From assembly GCA_017619615.1 (NCBI GenBank), contig JAFZRY010000018.1:1-57527 (forward strand): a stretch of 57,527 bases of DNA, written 5' to 3'. Under the pieces are notes generated by a model. It ran no database searches and was not told the DNA's origin. It worked only from the letters and a program-made list of their open reading frames with translations. The stretch's first letter is position 1, and each line of letters starts with the position of its first letter. Positions 33,003 through 41,803 of the stretch are shown piece after piece. Source of the stretch: Lachnospiraceae bacterium. GTDB taxonomy: Bacteria > Bacillota > Clostridia > Lachnospirales > Lachnospiraceae. The position numbers and the translations under genes are program-made.

Positions 33003-34562
33003 ATGAAGAAAGTACGTGTACTCGCATGGATCCTGATCCTGGCCTTTATCCTGTCCGCCTGCGGCGGATCGGGCAAGGACGGGACGACTGCCGCTCCGCA
33101 GCCCGGTGAGACCACCGCGGCGCCCACGCCCGGCGAAGTCAAGAAGGACATCACCATCCTGATGCCTTCCGACATTACCGGCTTCGATCCCTGGGCCGCC
33201 TCGTCTGTTTACAACCAGCTGGTCCTGTGGCAGATGTACGACCGCCTGTATGAACTGGACGAAGACAAAAAGCCCAGTCCACAGCTGACCAAGGAAGCCA
33301 AGATGATCTCCGACACCGAATGGGAGATCAAAATCAAGGAAGAAGCCAAGTTCAGCGACAATACCCCGCTGACCTCCAAGGACGTGGCCGCCAGCATCAC
33401 CCGCGGCATCGAGTCCGGCCTGGGCGGCGCGATCTTCAAACCGCTGCAGTCCTGCGAAGTCATTGACGAGCACACCGTCAAAATCACGACCTCCACCCCT
33501 TATCCGCAGCTTCCCGTTGCGCTTTGCCAGCTGATCGCCTGCATCGTTCCCGCCGATTATCTGGCCCAGGCGACCGCTTCCGGCGACTGGAGCAACCCGA
33601 TCGGTTCCAACCGCTATAAATTCGGCAACCGCGTGCCCGGCACCAGCGTCACCCTGGTCAAGAACGAGAATTACTGGAATCCCGACGATGCCGCCAAGAA
33701 CGAATCCCTGACCTACAAGATCGTTCCGGAAGCCAGCACCCGAACCATCATGATCCAGACCGGCGAAGCCGACCTGAGCTCCGAATTCTCGACCGCCGAC
33801 ATGGAGATCGTCAAGAACGACGACAAGGTAAAAGTCTACAGCCACAAGTCCAGCGTCATGGTGTTCATGCCCCTGAACTGCGAATATGAGCCCTTCACTC
33901 ACAAGGAAGTCCGTCAGGCCCTGAACTACGCGATCAGCCGCGACAACGTCCTGCTGGTCAACGCGGACGGCTACGGCGTCACCAACTACACCTACCTGTC
34001 CCCGACCTGCTACGGCTGGCTGGACAACCCCAGCGGCTACAGCTACAACGTCGACAAGGCCAAGGAACTGCTGAAGCAGGCCGGCTATGAAGGCGGATTC
34101 AGCTTCGATCTGTATGTGACCCAGGCCTTTACCGCGGCCGGCACCCAGATCCAGTCCGACCTCAAGGCCGTCGGCATCACCGTCAACATCAAGATGATGG
34201 AAAGCCTGGACGACGTGGTCAAGCTGGCCACCGACGGCGCGCACGCCATGATCACCACCTGGGGCGCCAATCCGGAGCCCACGCTCGTACTGCCCCGCCT
34301 GGTCGGCGAGAGCGCTCTGGGCGCCTACAACCTGGCCCACTACGTCAACCCCGAACTGGAAGCGCTCTGGGCCGGCGGCTATGCCTCCCAGGATGTCAAT
34401 GACCGCATTCCTTACTACAAGCAGTGGCAGGAGATCCTCTGTGAAGACTGCCCCTGGGTCCCGCTGTACGTCGGCGAACTGTTCTGCCTGGCGAATGCCA
34501 ACCTGCAGGGCGTTCAGATGAACACCGAACAGATCTTCAAACTGCACGAGCTGCATTATTGA
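33003..34562 (+). CDS. ABC transporter substrate-binding lipoprotein, Dpp/Opp family
   Basis: A 519-residue family 5 extracellular solute-binding protein with a lipoprotein signal peptide ending LSAC (Cys20), then a low-complexity Thr/Ala/Pro linker. Family features include ITGFDPWAASSVYNQLVLWQ near the mature N-terminus and the VDKAKELLKQAGY segment. It binds a peptide, opine or other small amine for the importer encoded downstream. A stem-loop lies between it and the permease genes, as is common where the binding protein must be made in excess. Confidence 0.9.
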   Translation: MKKVRVLAWILILAFILSACGGSGKDGTTAAPQPGETTAAPTPGEVKKDITILMPSDITGFDPWAASSVYNQLVLWQMYDRLYELDEDKKPSPQLTKEAKMISDTEWEIKIKEEAKFSDNTPLTSKDVAASITRGIESGLGGAIFKPLQSCEVIDEHTVKITTSTPYPQLPVALCQLIACIVPADYLAQATASGDWSNPIGSNRYKFGNRVPGTSVTLVKNENYWNPDDAAKNESLTYKIVPEASTRTIMIQTGEADLSSEFSTADMEIVKNDDKVKVYSHKSSVMVFMPLNCEYEPFTHKEVRQALNYAISRDNVLLVNADGYGVTNYTYLSPTCYGWLDNPSGYSYNVDKAKELLKQAGYEGGFSFDLYVTQAFTAAGTQIQSDLKAVGITVNIKMMESLDDVVKLATDGAHAMITTWGANPEPTLVLPRLVGESALGAYNLAHYVNPELEALWAGGYASQDVNDRIPYYKQWQEILCEDCPWVPLYVGELFCLANANLQGVQMNTEQIFKLHELHY

Positions 34563-34602
34563 TCTGACCGTTTCCGGTCAGACTCTGTCAGCGGCGTGTT
34601 CT

Positions 34603-34635
34603 GCGAGCCCCGCCCCCGTGACGGGGCTCGCTTCT
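34603..34635 (+). terminator. stem-loop between binding-protein and permease genes
   Basis: GCGAGCCCCG (34603-34612) pairs with CGGGGCTCGC (34622-34631), followed by TTCTT. The short T-tract suggests partial termination or 3' mRNA stabilisation, giving more binding protein than permease. Confidence 0.6.
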
Positions 34636-34657
34636 TAAACTCATTAAAGGAGAAGTC

Positions 34658-35602
34658 ATGATTCGATATATCGGCAAACGATTATTGCTGATGCTGCCGG
34701 TCGTGATCGGAGTCATTTTCGTAGTGTACCTGATCATGTACCTTTCCCCGGGCGATGCGACCACAACGATCCTGGGGACAAGCTGGACGCCGGAAGGAGC
34801 AGAAGCACTCCGCGAACAGTTAGGCCTGAATCAACCGTTTTTCAAGCAGTTCTTCACTTACCTGTTCCACTTTTTCCAGGGAGATCTGGGGACCTCCTAC
34901 ATTACGAAAGAAGCGGTCATCAACCAGGTCCGGATCAGTTTTCCGAACACGGCCCTGCTGGTGCTGATCTCCATGACGCTGGCCGTCGCGGTCTCGATCC
35001 CGATCGGTATCCGCGCCGCCGTCAAGCCGAATTCCTTCTTCTCCGCGTTTACGACAGCTTTCGCGCTGGTCGGCATCGCGGCGCCGGGCTTCTGGATCGC
35101 CCTCCTGCTTGTCCTGCTGTTCTCCGTCAAGCTCGGCTGGCTCCATGCTTCGGGCCTGGAGACCTGGAAAGACGCCATCCTGCCGTCCATCGTGCTGGCC
35201 CTGAGCTTCATGGCGAGCATCTCCCGCATGATGCGTTCCTCCATGATCGAAGCGCTCGGGATGGACTACGTGCGGACCGCGCGGGCCAAAGGCGTGAAGA
35301 AGCACCGCGTCATTTACCGTCATGCCCTGGGCAACGCCCTGCTGCCGCCGCTGACCGTTATCGGCAGCTATATCGGCGAAATGCTCGGCGGCGCCGTCAT
35401 CTGTGAAACGGTCTTCGCCATTCCCGGCATGGGCCGTCTGATGGTCAACGCCGTCCTGCAGAAGGATACGCCCAGCGTACTGGCTTCCGTTTCGATCATG
35501 GCGATCTGTGTGGCGATCATGTCGCTGATCACGGACCTGGCCTATGCCTTCTTCGATCCGCGGATCAAGGCTCTGTACATGAGAGGAGGGAAATCGAAAT
35601 GA
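34658..35602 (+). CDS. ABC transporter permease, DppB type
   Basis: A 314-residue permease with six membrane segments. The N-terminal MIRYIGKRLLLMLPVVIGV and the EAA-loop region (YVRTARAKGVKKHRVIYRHA) are typical of DppB/OppB. AAAGGAG precedes the ATG. It overlaps the DppC-type gene by four bases (ATGA). It pairs with DppC to form the import channel of the system. Confidence 0.92.
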   Translation: MIRYIGKRLLLMLPVVIGVIFVVYLIMYLSPGDATTTILGTSWTPEGAEALREQLGLNQPFFKQFFTYLFHFFQGDLGTSYITKEAVINQVRISFPNTALLVLISMTLAVAVSIPIGIRAAVKPNSFFSAFTTAFALVGIAAPGFWIALLLVLLFSVKLGWLHASGLETWKDAILPSIVLALSFMASISRMMRSSMIEALGMDYVRTARAKGVKKHRVIYRHALGNALLPPLTVIGSYIGEMLGGAVICETVFAIPGMGRLMVNAVLQKDTPSVLASVSIMAICVAIMSLITDLAYAFFDPRIKALYMRGGKSK

Positions 35603-36510
35603 GTACGCCTTCTGTCGACAAAAAAACGATGAGCCGCCGGGAGTACATGAAAACTTACCGGAAGACCAGCCGCCTGAAGGAAATGTGGGACGTTTTCGTC
35701 GCCAACCGGCTGGCTGTCCTCGGTCTGATCATTATCACGATATTCGTCCTGCTGGCGCTGTTCGCCAACGTGATCGCGGATTACGACACCGTCGCGATCG
35801 CTTCCAATCCGGTGGACCGGTTCCAGGGCCCCAGCTGGAAGCACCTGCTGGGCACGGATGAGATGGGCCGCGACATTTTCGCCCGCATCATCCACGGCGC
35901 CCGGATCTCGCTGCGCATCGGCGTGCTGTCCGTTCTGGTCGGCCTGGTCTTCTCCTGCATTATCGGGGCGACGGCCGGCTATCTGGGCGGGGTCGCAGAC
36001 GACATCATCATGCGTATCATCGATATCATGGCCTGCATCCCGCGTATCGTGATGGCCATCGCCATCGTTGCGGCGTTCGGGTCCAGCGAATTCAATATGA
36101 TCATGGCGCTCGGCATCGCCACCATCGCATCCATGTCCCGGGTGGTCCGCTCCGCGGTGCTCTCCGTACGGGACACGGAATATGTGGAGGCGGCCAAGGC
36201 CGTCGGCCAGAATACCCCCAAGATCGTGTTCTCTCACATCCTGGTCAACTGCGTGGCCCCGATCATCGTGCAGAGCACGCTTGCGATCGCTACGAACGTG
36301 ATGAGTGTTTCCTCTTTGAGCTTCCTGGGCATGGGCATCGCGGCGCCGGCGCCGGAATGGGGCTGCATGATCGCCACCGCCCGCGGCAACATGAGACAGT
36401 ATCCTTTCCTGGTGATCGCGCCCGGCATGGCGATCTTCCTGACCTCCATGGCGTTTAACCTGGTGGGCGACGGTCTCCGGGACGCGCTGGATCCTAAATT
36501 AAAGAGATAA
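35599..36510 (+). CDS. ABC transporter permease, DppC type
   Basis: A 303-residue permease. The cytoplasmic N-terminal segment, the HLLGTDEMGRDIFARIIHGA block and the EAA loop (YVEAAKAVGQNTPKIVFSHI) identify the DppC/OppC family. It starts inside the stop codon of the DppB-type gene (four-base overlap), and the DppD-type ATPase gene begins 11 bp after its stop. Confidence 0.92.
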   Translation: MSTPSVDKKTMSRREYMKTYRKTSRLKEMWDVFVANRLAVLGLIIITIFVLLALFANVIADYDTVAIASNPVDRFQGPSWKHLLGTDEMGRDIFARIIHGARISLRIGVLSVLVGLVFSCIIGATAGYLGGVADDIIMRIIDIMACIPRIVMAIAIVAAFGSSEFNMIMALGIATIASMSRVVRSAVLSVRDTEYVEAAKAVGQNTPKIVFSHILVNCVAPIIVQSTLAIATNVMSVSSLSFLGMGIAAPAPEWGCMIATARGNMRQYPFLVIAPGMAIFLTSMAFNLVGDGLRDALDPKLKR

Positions 36511-36521
36511 GAGGCGGCAAG

Positions 36522-37562
36522 ATGGAAGAGATCACCAATACCAACAATGCTTTATTAGAGATAGAAGATCTCCATATCCACTTTGTCAGCAAAGTGGAGA
36601 CGGTCAAAGCGATCAACGGGCTGAACCTCGTCGTCCACAAAGGGAAGACTCTCGGGCTGGTCGGCGAGACCGGCGCCGGCAAGACGACGACCGCGCTGGC
36701 CATCCTGAACATGATCGCCAAGCCGCAGGGCCGGATCGTGGCCGGACGGATCACGCTGGACGGGGAAGACATCTTCAGCAAAACGGAAGACCAGATGGAG
36801 GGCATCCGCGGCAACACGGTCTCCATGATCTTCCAGGACCCCATGACCAGCCTGAACCCGGTCATGACCGTGGGCGACCAGATCGCCGAAGTGCTGCAGA
36901 TCCATAAAAAGCTCAGCAAGACCGCCGCCGCCAAAGAAGCCCAAAAAATGCTGGAAACGGTCGGCATTCCCGGGGCCCGCTCCGTGGAATATCCGCACCA
37001 GTTCTCCGGCGGCATGAAGCAGCGCGTCCTGATCGCGCTGGGACTGGCCTGCACGCCCAAACTGCTGATCGCCGACGAACCGACCACCGCGCTGGACGTG
37101 ACGATCCAGGCCCAGGTGCTGGAACTCATGAAGGACCTGAAGGACCAGATGAACATGTCCATGCTGATGATCACGCACGACCTGGGCATCGTGGCCGAGG
37201 TCTGCGACGAAGTGGCCGTCATGTACGCGGGCGCGATCGTGGAAAGCGGGACGCTGGAAGACATTTTCGACCGCAAGCGTCATCCGTACACCGAAGGGCT
37301 GTTCAACTCCCTGCCGGACGTCAATAACCGCACGCAGAGCCTGAAGCCGATCGGCGGCCAGATGCCGAACCCGGCCGACCTGCCGCAGGGCTGTTCCTTC
37401 CACCCCCGCTGTGAATACGCGATGCCGAAGTGCTCGCAGGAAGAACCGCCGACGCACCGCTTCTCCGAAACGCACTGCGCCAAATGCTGGCTGTACGAAA
37501 ACACGGATCAGTGCATGCTGGCCTCTCAAGACTATGTTCCTTCCCAGGGGGTATCGGAATGA
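36522..37562 (+). CDS. ABC transporter ATP-binding protein, DppD type
   Basis: A 346-residue ATPase with Walker A GETGAGKTT, Q-loop MIFQDP, signature FSGGMKQRV, Walker B LLIADEPTTALD and switch His in MITHD. The C-terminal oligopeptide-type extension has the cysteine-rich CSFHPRCEYAMPKC...C motif that can hold an Fe-S cluster in this family. It partners with the DppF-type ATPase whose gene overlaps its stop codon. Confidence 0.92.
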   Translation: MEEITNTNNALLEIEDLHIHFVSKVETVKAINGLNLVVHKGKTLGLVGETGAGKTTTALAILNMIAKPQGRIVAGRITLDGEDIFSKTEDQMEGIRGNTVSMIFQDPMTSLNPVMTVGDQIAEVLQIHKKLSKTAAAKEAQKMLETVGIPGARSVEYPHQFSGGMKQRVLIALGLACTPKLLIADEPTTALDVTIQAQVLELMKDLKDQMNMSMLMITHDLGIVAEVCDEVAVMYAGAIVESGTLEDIFDRKRHPYTEGLFNSLPDVNNRTQSLKPIGGQMPNPADLPQGCSFHPRCEYAMPKCSQEEPPTHRFSETHCAKCWLYENTDQCMLASQDYVPSQGVSE

Positions 37563-38524
37563 GCGACAACGTCATCCTTGAAGTCAACAACCTGAAAAAA
37601 TATTTCAAGACCCGGTCCGGCATGCTTCACGCGGTCGACGACGTCAGTTTTACGATCGAGCGGGGCAAGACGCTGGGCATCGTAGGCGAATCCGGCTGCG
37701 GCAAGACGACCACCGGCCGTTCGATCCTGCGTCTGGTCGAGCCGACCTCCGGCACCGTGATCTTCGACGGCACGGACATCACGAAGCTGAGCAAACGCGA
37801 ACTGCGGAAAAAACGCCAGGAGATGCAGCTGATCTTCCAGGATCCGTTCTCCTCCCTGAATCCGAAACGGACCGTTTGCCAGACCATCGAGGAAGTGCTG
37901 AAGCTGACCGGGGAATACAAAAACTCCGACGAACGCTTCCACCGCGTGCTGGAGATCATGGAAATGGTCGGCCTGGACGAGCGCCTGATCAACGCGTATC
38001 CGCACGAAATGGACGGCGGCCGCCGGCAGCGTCTGGGCATCGGCCGCGCGCTGGCGATGAAGCCGAAATTCATCGTCTGCGACGAGCCCGTTTCCGCGCT
38101 GGACGTCTCCATCCAGGCGCAGATCCTGAACATGCTGCGCTCCCTGCAGAACGAACTGGGGCTGACCTACATCTTCATCACGCACGACCTGTCCGTCGTC
38201 AACTACATCTCGGACGACATCGCCGTGATGTACCTGGGCCGGCTGATCGAGAAAGCGTCCACAGAAGAACTGTTCCGCAACCCGCTGCACCCGTATACGA
38301 AAGCGCTGCTTTCCGCCCTGCCCGTGCCCAGCCTGCATAACCGCCAGAAACGGATCCTGATCAAGGGCGAGATCTCCTCGCCGATCGATCCCAAGCCGGT
38401 CTGCCGGTTCGCGGCGCGCTGCGACCACTGCACGGAAGCCTGCCTGAAGGGCGAACCTCCTCTCGTGGAAGTTTCGCCGAACCACTTCGTTTCCTGCTTT
38501 ATGGTACAGCCGGAACAGGGGTAA
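37559..38524 (+). CDS. ABC transporter ATP-binding protein, DppF type
   Basis: A 321-residue ATPase. Walker A is GESGCGKTTTG, Walker B is FIVCDEPVSALD and the switch is FITHD. The signature loop reads MDGGRRQRLG instead of the usual LSGGQRQR, so the canonical Ser is replaced by Asp. The C-terminal part has the CRFAARCDHCTEAC cysteine motif. The start at 37559 overlaps the preceding TGA by four bases; longer frames read upstream inside the DppD-type gene. Confidence 0.92.
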   Translation: MSDNVILEVNNLKKYFKTRSGMLHAVDDVSFTIERGKTLGIVGESGCGKTTTGRSILRLVEPTSGTVIFDGTDITKLSKRELRKKRQEMQLIFQDPFSSLNPKRTVCQTIEEVLKLTGEYKNSDERFHRVLEIMEMVGLDERLINAYPHEMDGGRRQRLGIGRALAMKPKFIVCDEPVSALDVSIQAQILNMLRSLQNELGLTYIFITHDLSVVNYISDDIAVMYLGRLIEKASTEELFRNPLHPYTKALLSALPVPSLHNRQKRILIKGEISSPIDPKPVCRFAARCDHCTEACLKGEPPLVEVSPNHFVSCFMVQPEQG

Positions 38525-38538
38525 AGCGGACGGAAAAC

Positions 38539-39507
38539 ATGAAAAACTTATCAAACCGGAGCAAAGGATATCTGCTGATCGGACTGGCGGCAATACTGTT
38601 CTCCACCACGGAGATCGCGCTCAAAGCCCTGGGGGATTCCTTTGCCCCGATCCAGCTCACCAAGGAGCGGCAGCTTGTCGGAGCTGCCGCTTTGGGTCTC
38701 ATCCTGTTTCTGCGCGGCGGCCTGCGGAATATGGCTCTGCGGGGCAGAGACTGGCTGACGGTCCTGATGATCAGTTTCATCGTGGGCGTCGTCCATATGT
38801 CCCTGATCCAGCTGGCCCTGCTGACGGAGGACGCGTCGGCGGTCGCCGCGATCCTCTCAAGCAGCCCCGTCTTCTCTTTTCTCTTTGCGCACTTTATCCT
38901 GAAGGAGCCGCTCCGGCTCAATCATTACCTGGCCCTGTTGTTCCAGGTGGCCGGGATCCTGGCGATCCTGAACCCTTCCTCGCTGGAAATGACCCTGCGC
39001 GGATTTCTGTTTGTGCTGTTCGGGACGCTGTGCTTCGCGCTGTACGGGACGCTGGCTAAGAAGAATTTCAGCCGGTTCTCCAGCGGACAGCTGGCTTTCC
39101 TGACGCTTCTGTGCAGCAGTCTGGAGCTCCTCCTGATCCTGCTGGTCGGAAGGACGGCGGCCGGCGCGGCGTTATATCAGCGGATCGGGCTGGATTTTTA
39201 CGCCAACGTCCCGCTGATCCCCAACCTGACGTGGGAAAGCGCCCTGATCTTTCTCTATGTCGCCGTGGTGCTGGCGGGGGGCGGACAGCTGCTGAATACG
39301 GTCATCGTGGAGTATACCTCCGCGACGGAGAGTTCGTTTATCTATTTCCTGAAGCCTGTCATTTCCTGCGCTCTGGCGTTTCTTCTGCTTCATGAGACCA
39401 TCAGCCGGAACCGGATCCTCGGGCTGGTCTTTTCCGCTGCCGCCTCTCTTCTGGCTATCTTCCCTGCTTTGCTGGCGCAGCGGGCGGTGCGAAACAAAGA
39501 CACATAA
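38539..39507 (+). CDS. EamA/DMT-family transporter
   Basis: A 322-residue membrane protein with ten hydrophobic segments in two halves, typical of EamA drug/metabolite exporters. It starts 14 bp after the DppF-type gene in the same direction, so it is probably the last gene of the amidase/Dpp operon. There it may export a product or excess metabolite of the imported compound. No substrate can be inferred directly. A bidirectional terminator follows. Confidence 0.85.
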   Translation: MKNLSNRSKGYLLIGLAAILFSTTEIALKALGDSFAPIQLTKERQLVGAAALGLILFLRGGLRNMALRGRDWLTVLMISFIVGVVHMSLIQLALLTEDASAVAAILSSSPVFSFLFAHFILKEPLRLNHYLALLFQVAGILAILNPSSLEMTLRGFLFVLFGTLCFALYGTLAKKNFSRFSSGQLAFLTLLCSSLELLLILLVGRTAAGAALYQRIGLDFYANVPLIPNLTWESALIFLYVAVVLAGGGQLLNTVIVEYTSATESSFIYFLKPVISCALAFLLLHETISRNRILGLVFSAAASLLAIFPALLAQRAVRNKDT

Positions 39508-39540
39508 AAAGGCCCGCACGGCGCAGGCCAAGCAAGTATA

Positions 39541-39576
39541 AAAAGGATGACGGCCAGACGCCGTTATCCTTTTTTT
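39541..39576. terminator. bidirectional terminator
   Basis: AAGGAT-GACGGC pairs with GCCGTT-ATCCTT around CAGAC, with T-runs on both strands. The stop codon of the minus-strand rrf2 gene lies within the stem, so coding and terminator overlap. Confidence 0.75.
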
Positions 39577-39968
39577 ATCAGATCGCTCAGTTTCTTGCTG
39601 TAAAAGAAATCATGGGTCAGCCGCGCGTATTCCGCCCAGAGCGGAAAGGTCTCGCAGCCCGCCGCCCGGGAGCAGGGAGCCGCGCCTTCCGCCAAGCAGG
39701 AGACGGTGATCAGGGGGCCTTCCATGAGTTCGATGATCTCGCCGGCCGTGTATGCCTCCGGGGGGCGGACCAGGCGGTAGCCGCCGCCTTTGCCGCTCGC
39801 GCCGACGATCAGGCCGCCGGCGACCAGCTCGCGCACAATGATCTCCAGGTACTTTTTCGAGAGCCCCTGGCGGGCCGCGATGTCCTTGAGCGGGATCGGG
39901 CCGCCGCCGTCGTGCTCCGCCAGATCGAGCATCACGCGGATCGCGTACCGTCCTTTTGTTGAAATCAT
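39564..39968 (-). CDS. Rrf2/IscR-type transcriptional regulator
   Basis: A 134-residue winged-helix regulator. MISTKGRYAIRVMLDLAEH and the recognition helix LSKKYLEIIVREL identify Rrf2. Three cysteines, Cys91, Cys99 and Cys105 (SCLAEGAAPCSRAAGC), are the usual [2Fe-2S] ligands. It probably senses Fe-S status and represses its own gene and the divergent iscS-iscU pair. GGGAGGG precedes the ATG. The shared intergenic region has two matching CCTATTG...CAGTAGG sites. Confidence 0.9.
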   Translation of the reverse strand: MISTKGRYAIRVMLDLAEHDGGGPIPLKDIAARQGLSKKYLEIIVRELVAGGLIVGASGKGGGYRLVRPPEAYTAGEIIELMEGPLITVSCLAEGAAPCSRAAGCETFPLWAEYARLTHDFFYSKKLSDLIKKG

Positions 39969-39994
39969 GCTTCAGCCCTCCCGTTTCGTTTTCC

Positions 39995-40026
39995 CCTATT
40001 GTACAGTAGGTAAATAGGTAAATCAA
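39995..40026 (-). promoter_or_regulatory. rrf2 promoter with Rrf2 operator
   Basis: On the minus strand TTGATT (40026-40021), 17-bp spacer, TACAAT (40003-39998). The sequence CCTATTGTACAGTAGG (39995-40010) overlaps the -10, consistent with autorepression. Confidence 0.7.
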
Positions 40027-40042
40027 GCGTTTTCTTCTTTTA

Positions 40043-40075
40043 CCTATTGACACAGTAGGCGAATGGCATTACAAT
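40043..40075 (+). promoter_or_regulatory. iscS promoter with Rrf2 operator
   Basis: TTGACA (40047-40052), 17-bp spacer, TACAAT (40070-40075). CCTATTGACACAGTAGG (40043-40059) covers the -35 and matches the rrf2 operator nearly base for base. Confidence 0.75.
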
Positions 40076-40108
40076 ACAGACCGAAAGCTTACCGAAGGAG
40101 CCAACATT

Positions 40109-41293
40109 ATGATCTATGCCGACAATGCCGCTACCACCAAAATGAGCGAGGCGGCCATCCATACCATGACGGAGCTGCTGCAGGACGCCTGGGGCAACCC
40201 GTCCAGCCTGTACACGCACGGCCAGAAGGCCAAGGAAGTGCTGGAGAAGGCGCGCGAGGACGTCGCGGCCGCGATCGGCGCGGAACCGCGCGAGATCATC
40301 TTCACCTCGGGCGGCAGCGAGGCCGACAACCAGGCCATCCGCTCCGCCGCCGAATCCGGCCGCCGGAAGGGCAAAACGCACATCATCTCGTCCGCGTTCG
40401 AGCACCACGCCGTGCTGCACACGCTGGAAAGACTGAAAAAAGAAGGCTTCGAAGTCACGCTGCTCGACGTGCATGAAAACGGCCTGATCCGCCCGGAGGA
40501 GGTCGAAGCGGCCATCCGCGAAGACACCTGCCTGGTGACGATCATGACCGCCAACAACGAGATCGGGACCATCGAACCCATCCGCGAGATCGGCGCCGTC
40601 TGCCGCGCGAAAGGCGTGCTGTTCCACACGGACGCGGTGCAGGCGGTCGGGCATATCCCGCTGAACGTGAAGGAGGACAACATCGACCTGCTCTCCGCGT
40701 CGGCGCACAAGTTCCACGGGCCGAAGGGCGTCGGGTTCCTGTACGTGCGGAAGGGCGTCCCGGTCACCAACCTGATCGAGGGCGGGGCGCAGGAGCGCGG
40801 CCGGCGCGCGGGGACGGAAAACGTGCCCGGGATCGCAGCCATGGCGACGGCGCTCAAGGAAGCCATCGCGCACATGCCTGAAAACACCACCAAACTCACG
40901 GCCCTGCGGGACCGCCTGATCGACGGCCTCCTGCAGATCCCGCACTCCGCGCTGAACGGCGACCGCGCGCAGCGGCTCCCGGGGAACGTGAACTTCTGCT
41001 TTGAGGGCATCGAGGGCGAATCCCTGCTCCTCCTGCTGGACGACAAAGGCATCCAGGCCTCCTCGGGCAGCGCGTGCACGTCCGGGTCGCTGGACCCGAG
41101 CCACGTCCTGCTTGCCATCGGGCGCGTGCACGACGTCGCGCACGGTTCGCTGCGCCTGAGCATCGGCGAGGACCTCACGGAGGAGGATGCGGACTACATC
41201 ATCCGCTCCGTCGGCGAAGTCGTGACGTACCTGCGCGGCTTCTCCCCCATCTGGCGCGACCTGATGGCGGGCAAGAAAGAATTCATCCTGTAA
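40109..41293 (+). CDS. iscS: cysteine desulfurase
   Basis: A 394-residue NifS/IscS-type PLP enzyme that takes sulfur from cysteine for Fe-S assembly. The PLP lysine is Lys201 in [12 protein letters not shown], and the persulfide cysteine is Cys323 in SSGSACTSG, whose short loop fits the NifS/IscS branch rather than SufS. AAGGAG precedes the ATG. The scaffold gene iscU starts 12 bp after its stop, and the divergent rrf2 gene is likely the regulator. No mnmA follows here, unlike in many relatives. Confidence 0.95.
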   Translation: MIYADNAATTKMSEAAIHTMTELLQDAWGNPSSLYTHGQKAKEVLEKAREDVAAAIGAEPREIIFTSGGSEADNQAIRSAAESGRRKGKTHIISSAFEHHAVLHTLERLKKEGFEVTLLDVHENGLIRPEEVEAAIREDTCLVTIMTANNEIGTIEPIREIGAVCRAKGVLFHTDAVQAVGHIPLNVKEDNIDLLSASAHKFHGPKGVGFLYVRKGVPVTNLIEGGAQERGRRAGTENVPGIAAMATALKEAIAHMPENTTKLTALRDRLIDGLLQIPHSALNGDRAQRLPGNVNFCFEGIEGESLLLLLDDKGIQASSGSACTSGSLDPSHVLLAIGRVHDVAHGSLRLSIGEDLTEEDADYIIRSVGEVVTYLRGFSPIWRDLMAGKKEFIL

Positions 41294-41305
41294 GGAGGCA
41301 GACCC

Positions 41306-41689
41306 ATGGCATTATACAGTGAAAAAGTAATGGATCATTTCCGCAACCCCCGCAACGTGGGCGTGATCGAGGACGCCAACGGCATCGGGGAAGTGGGCAA
41401 CGCCAAGTGCGGCGATATCATGAAAATGTACCTGAAGATTGAGGACGGGATCGTCGTGGACGTGAAGTTCGAGACCTTCGGCTGCGGCAGCGCCATCGCC
41501 TCCAGTTCCATGGCGACGGAGCTGATCAAGGGCCAGCCCGTGAGCGAGGTCAAAAAGCTGACCAACAAAGCCGTCGCCGAAGCCCTGGACGGCCTGCCCG
41601 ACTACAAGATGCACTGCTCCGTCCTGGCCGAGGAAGCCATCCAGGCCGCCCTGGAGGACTACGAAAAGAGGACGGGGATCAAGATCTGA
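41306..41689 (+). CDS. iscU: Fe-S cluster assembly scaffold
   Basis: A 127-residue IscU/NifU-N scaffold. The three cluster-binding cysteines are Cys35 (NAKCGD, with Asp37), Cys60 (FGCGSA) and Cys104 (MHCSVLAEEA). It receives sulfur from the cysteine desulfurase encoded just upstream, in one operon. AAGGAGG precedes the ATG. It lacks the LPPVK motif of proteobacterial IscU, as expected for the Firmicutes NifU-like type. Confidence 0.95.
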   Translation: MALYSEKVMDHFRNPRNVGVIEDANGIGEVGNAKCGDIMKMYLKIEDGIVVDVKFETFGCGSAIASSSMATELIKGQPVSEVKKLTNKAVAEALDGLPDYKMHCSVLAEEAIQAALEDYEKRTGIKI

Positions 41690-41722
41690 CCCGCCGAAAA
41701 TATATTTGACCCCCGCTGCAAC

Positions 41723-41770
41723 AATGCAGGTGCCCCGGCTGTTTTGACAGTGAAAGCACCTGCATTTCTG
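41723..41770 (+). terminator. stem-loop after iscU
   Basis: AATGCAGGTGC (41723-41733) pairs with GCACCTGCATT (41756-41766), followed by TTCTG. The loop is long, so efficiency is uncertain. Confidence 0.5.
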
Positions 41771-41803
41771 CTTGAAAATCCAATGAAACGGAGACCCGAC
41801 TCC

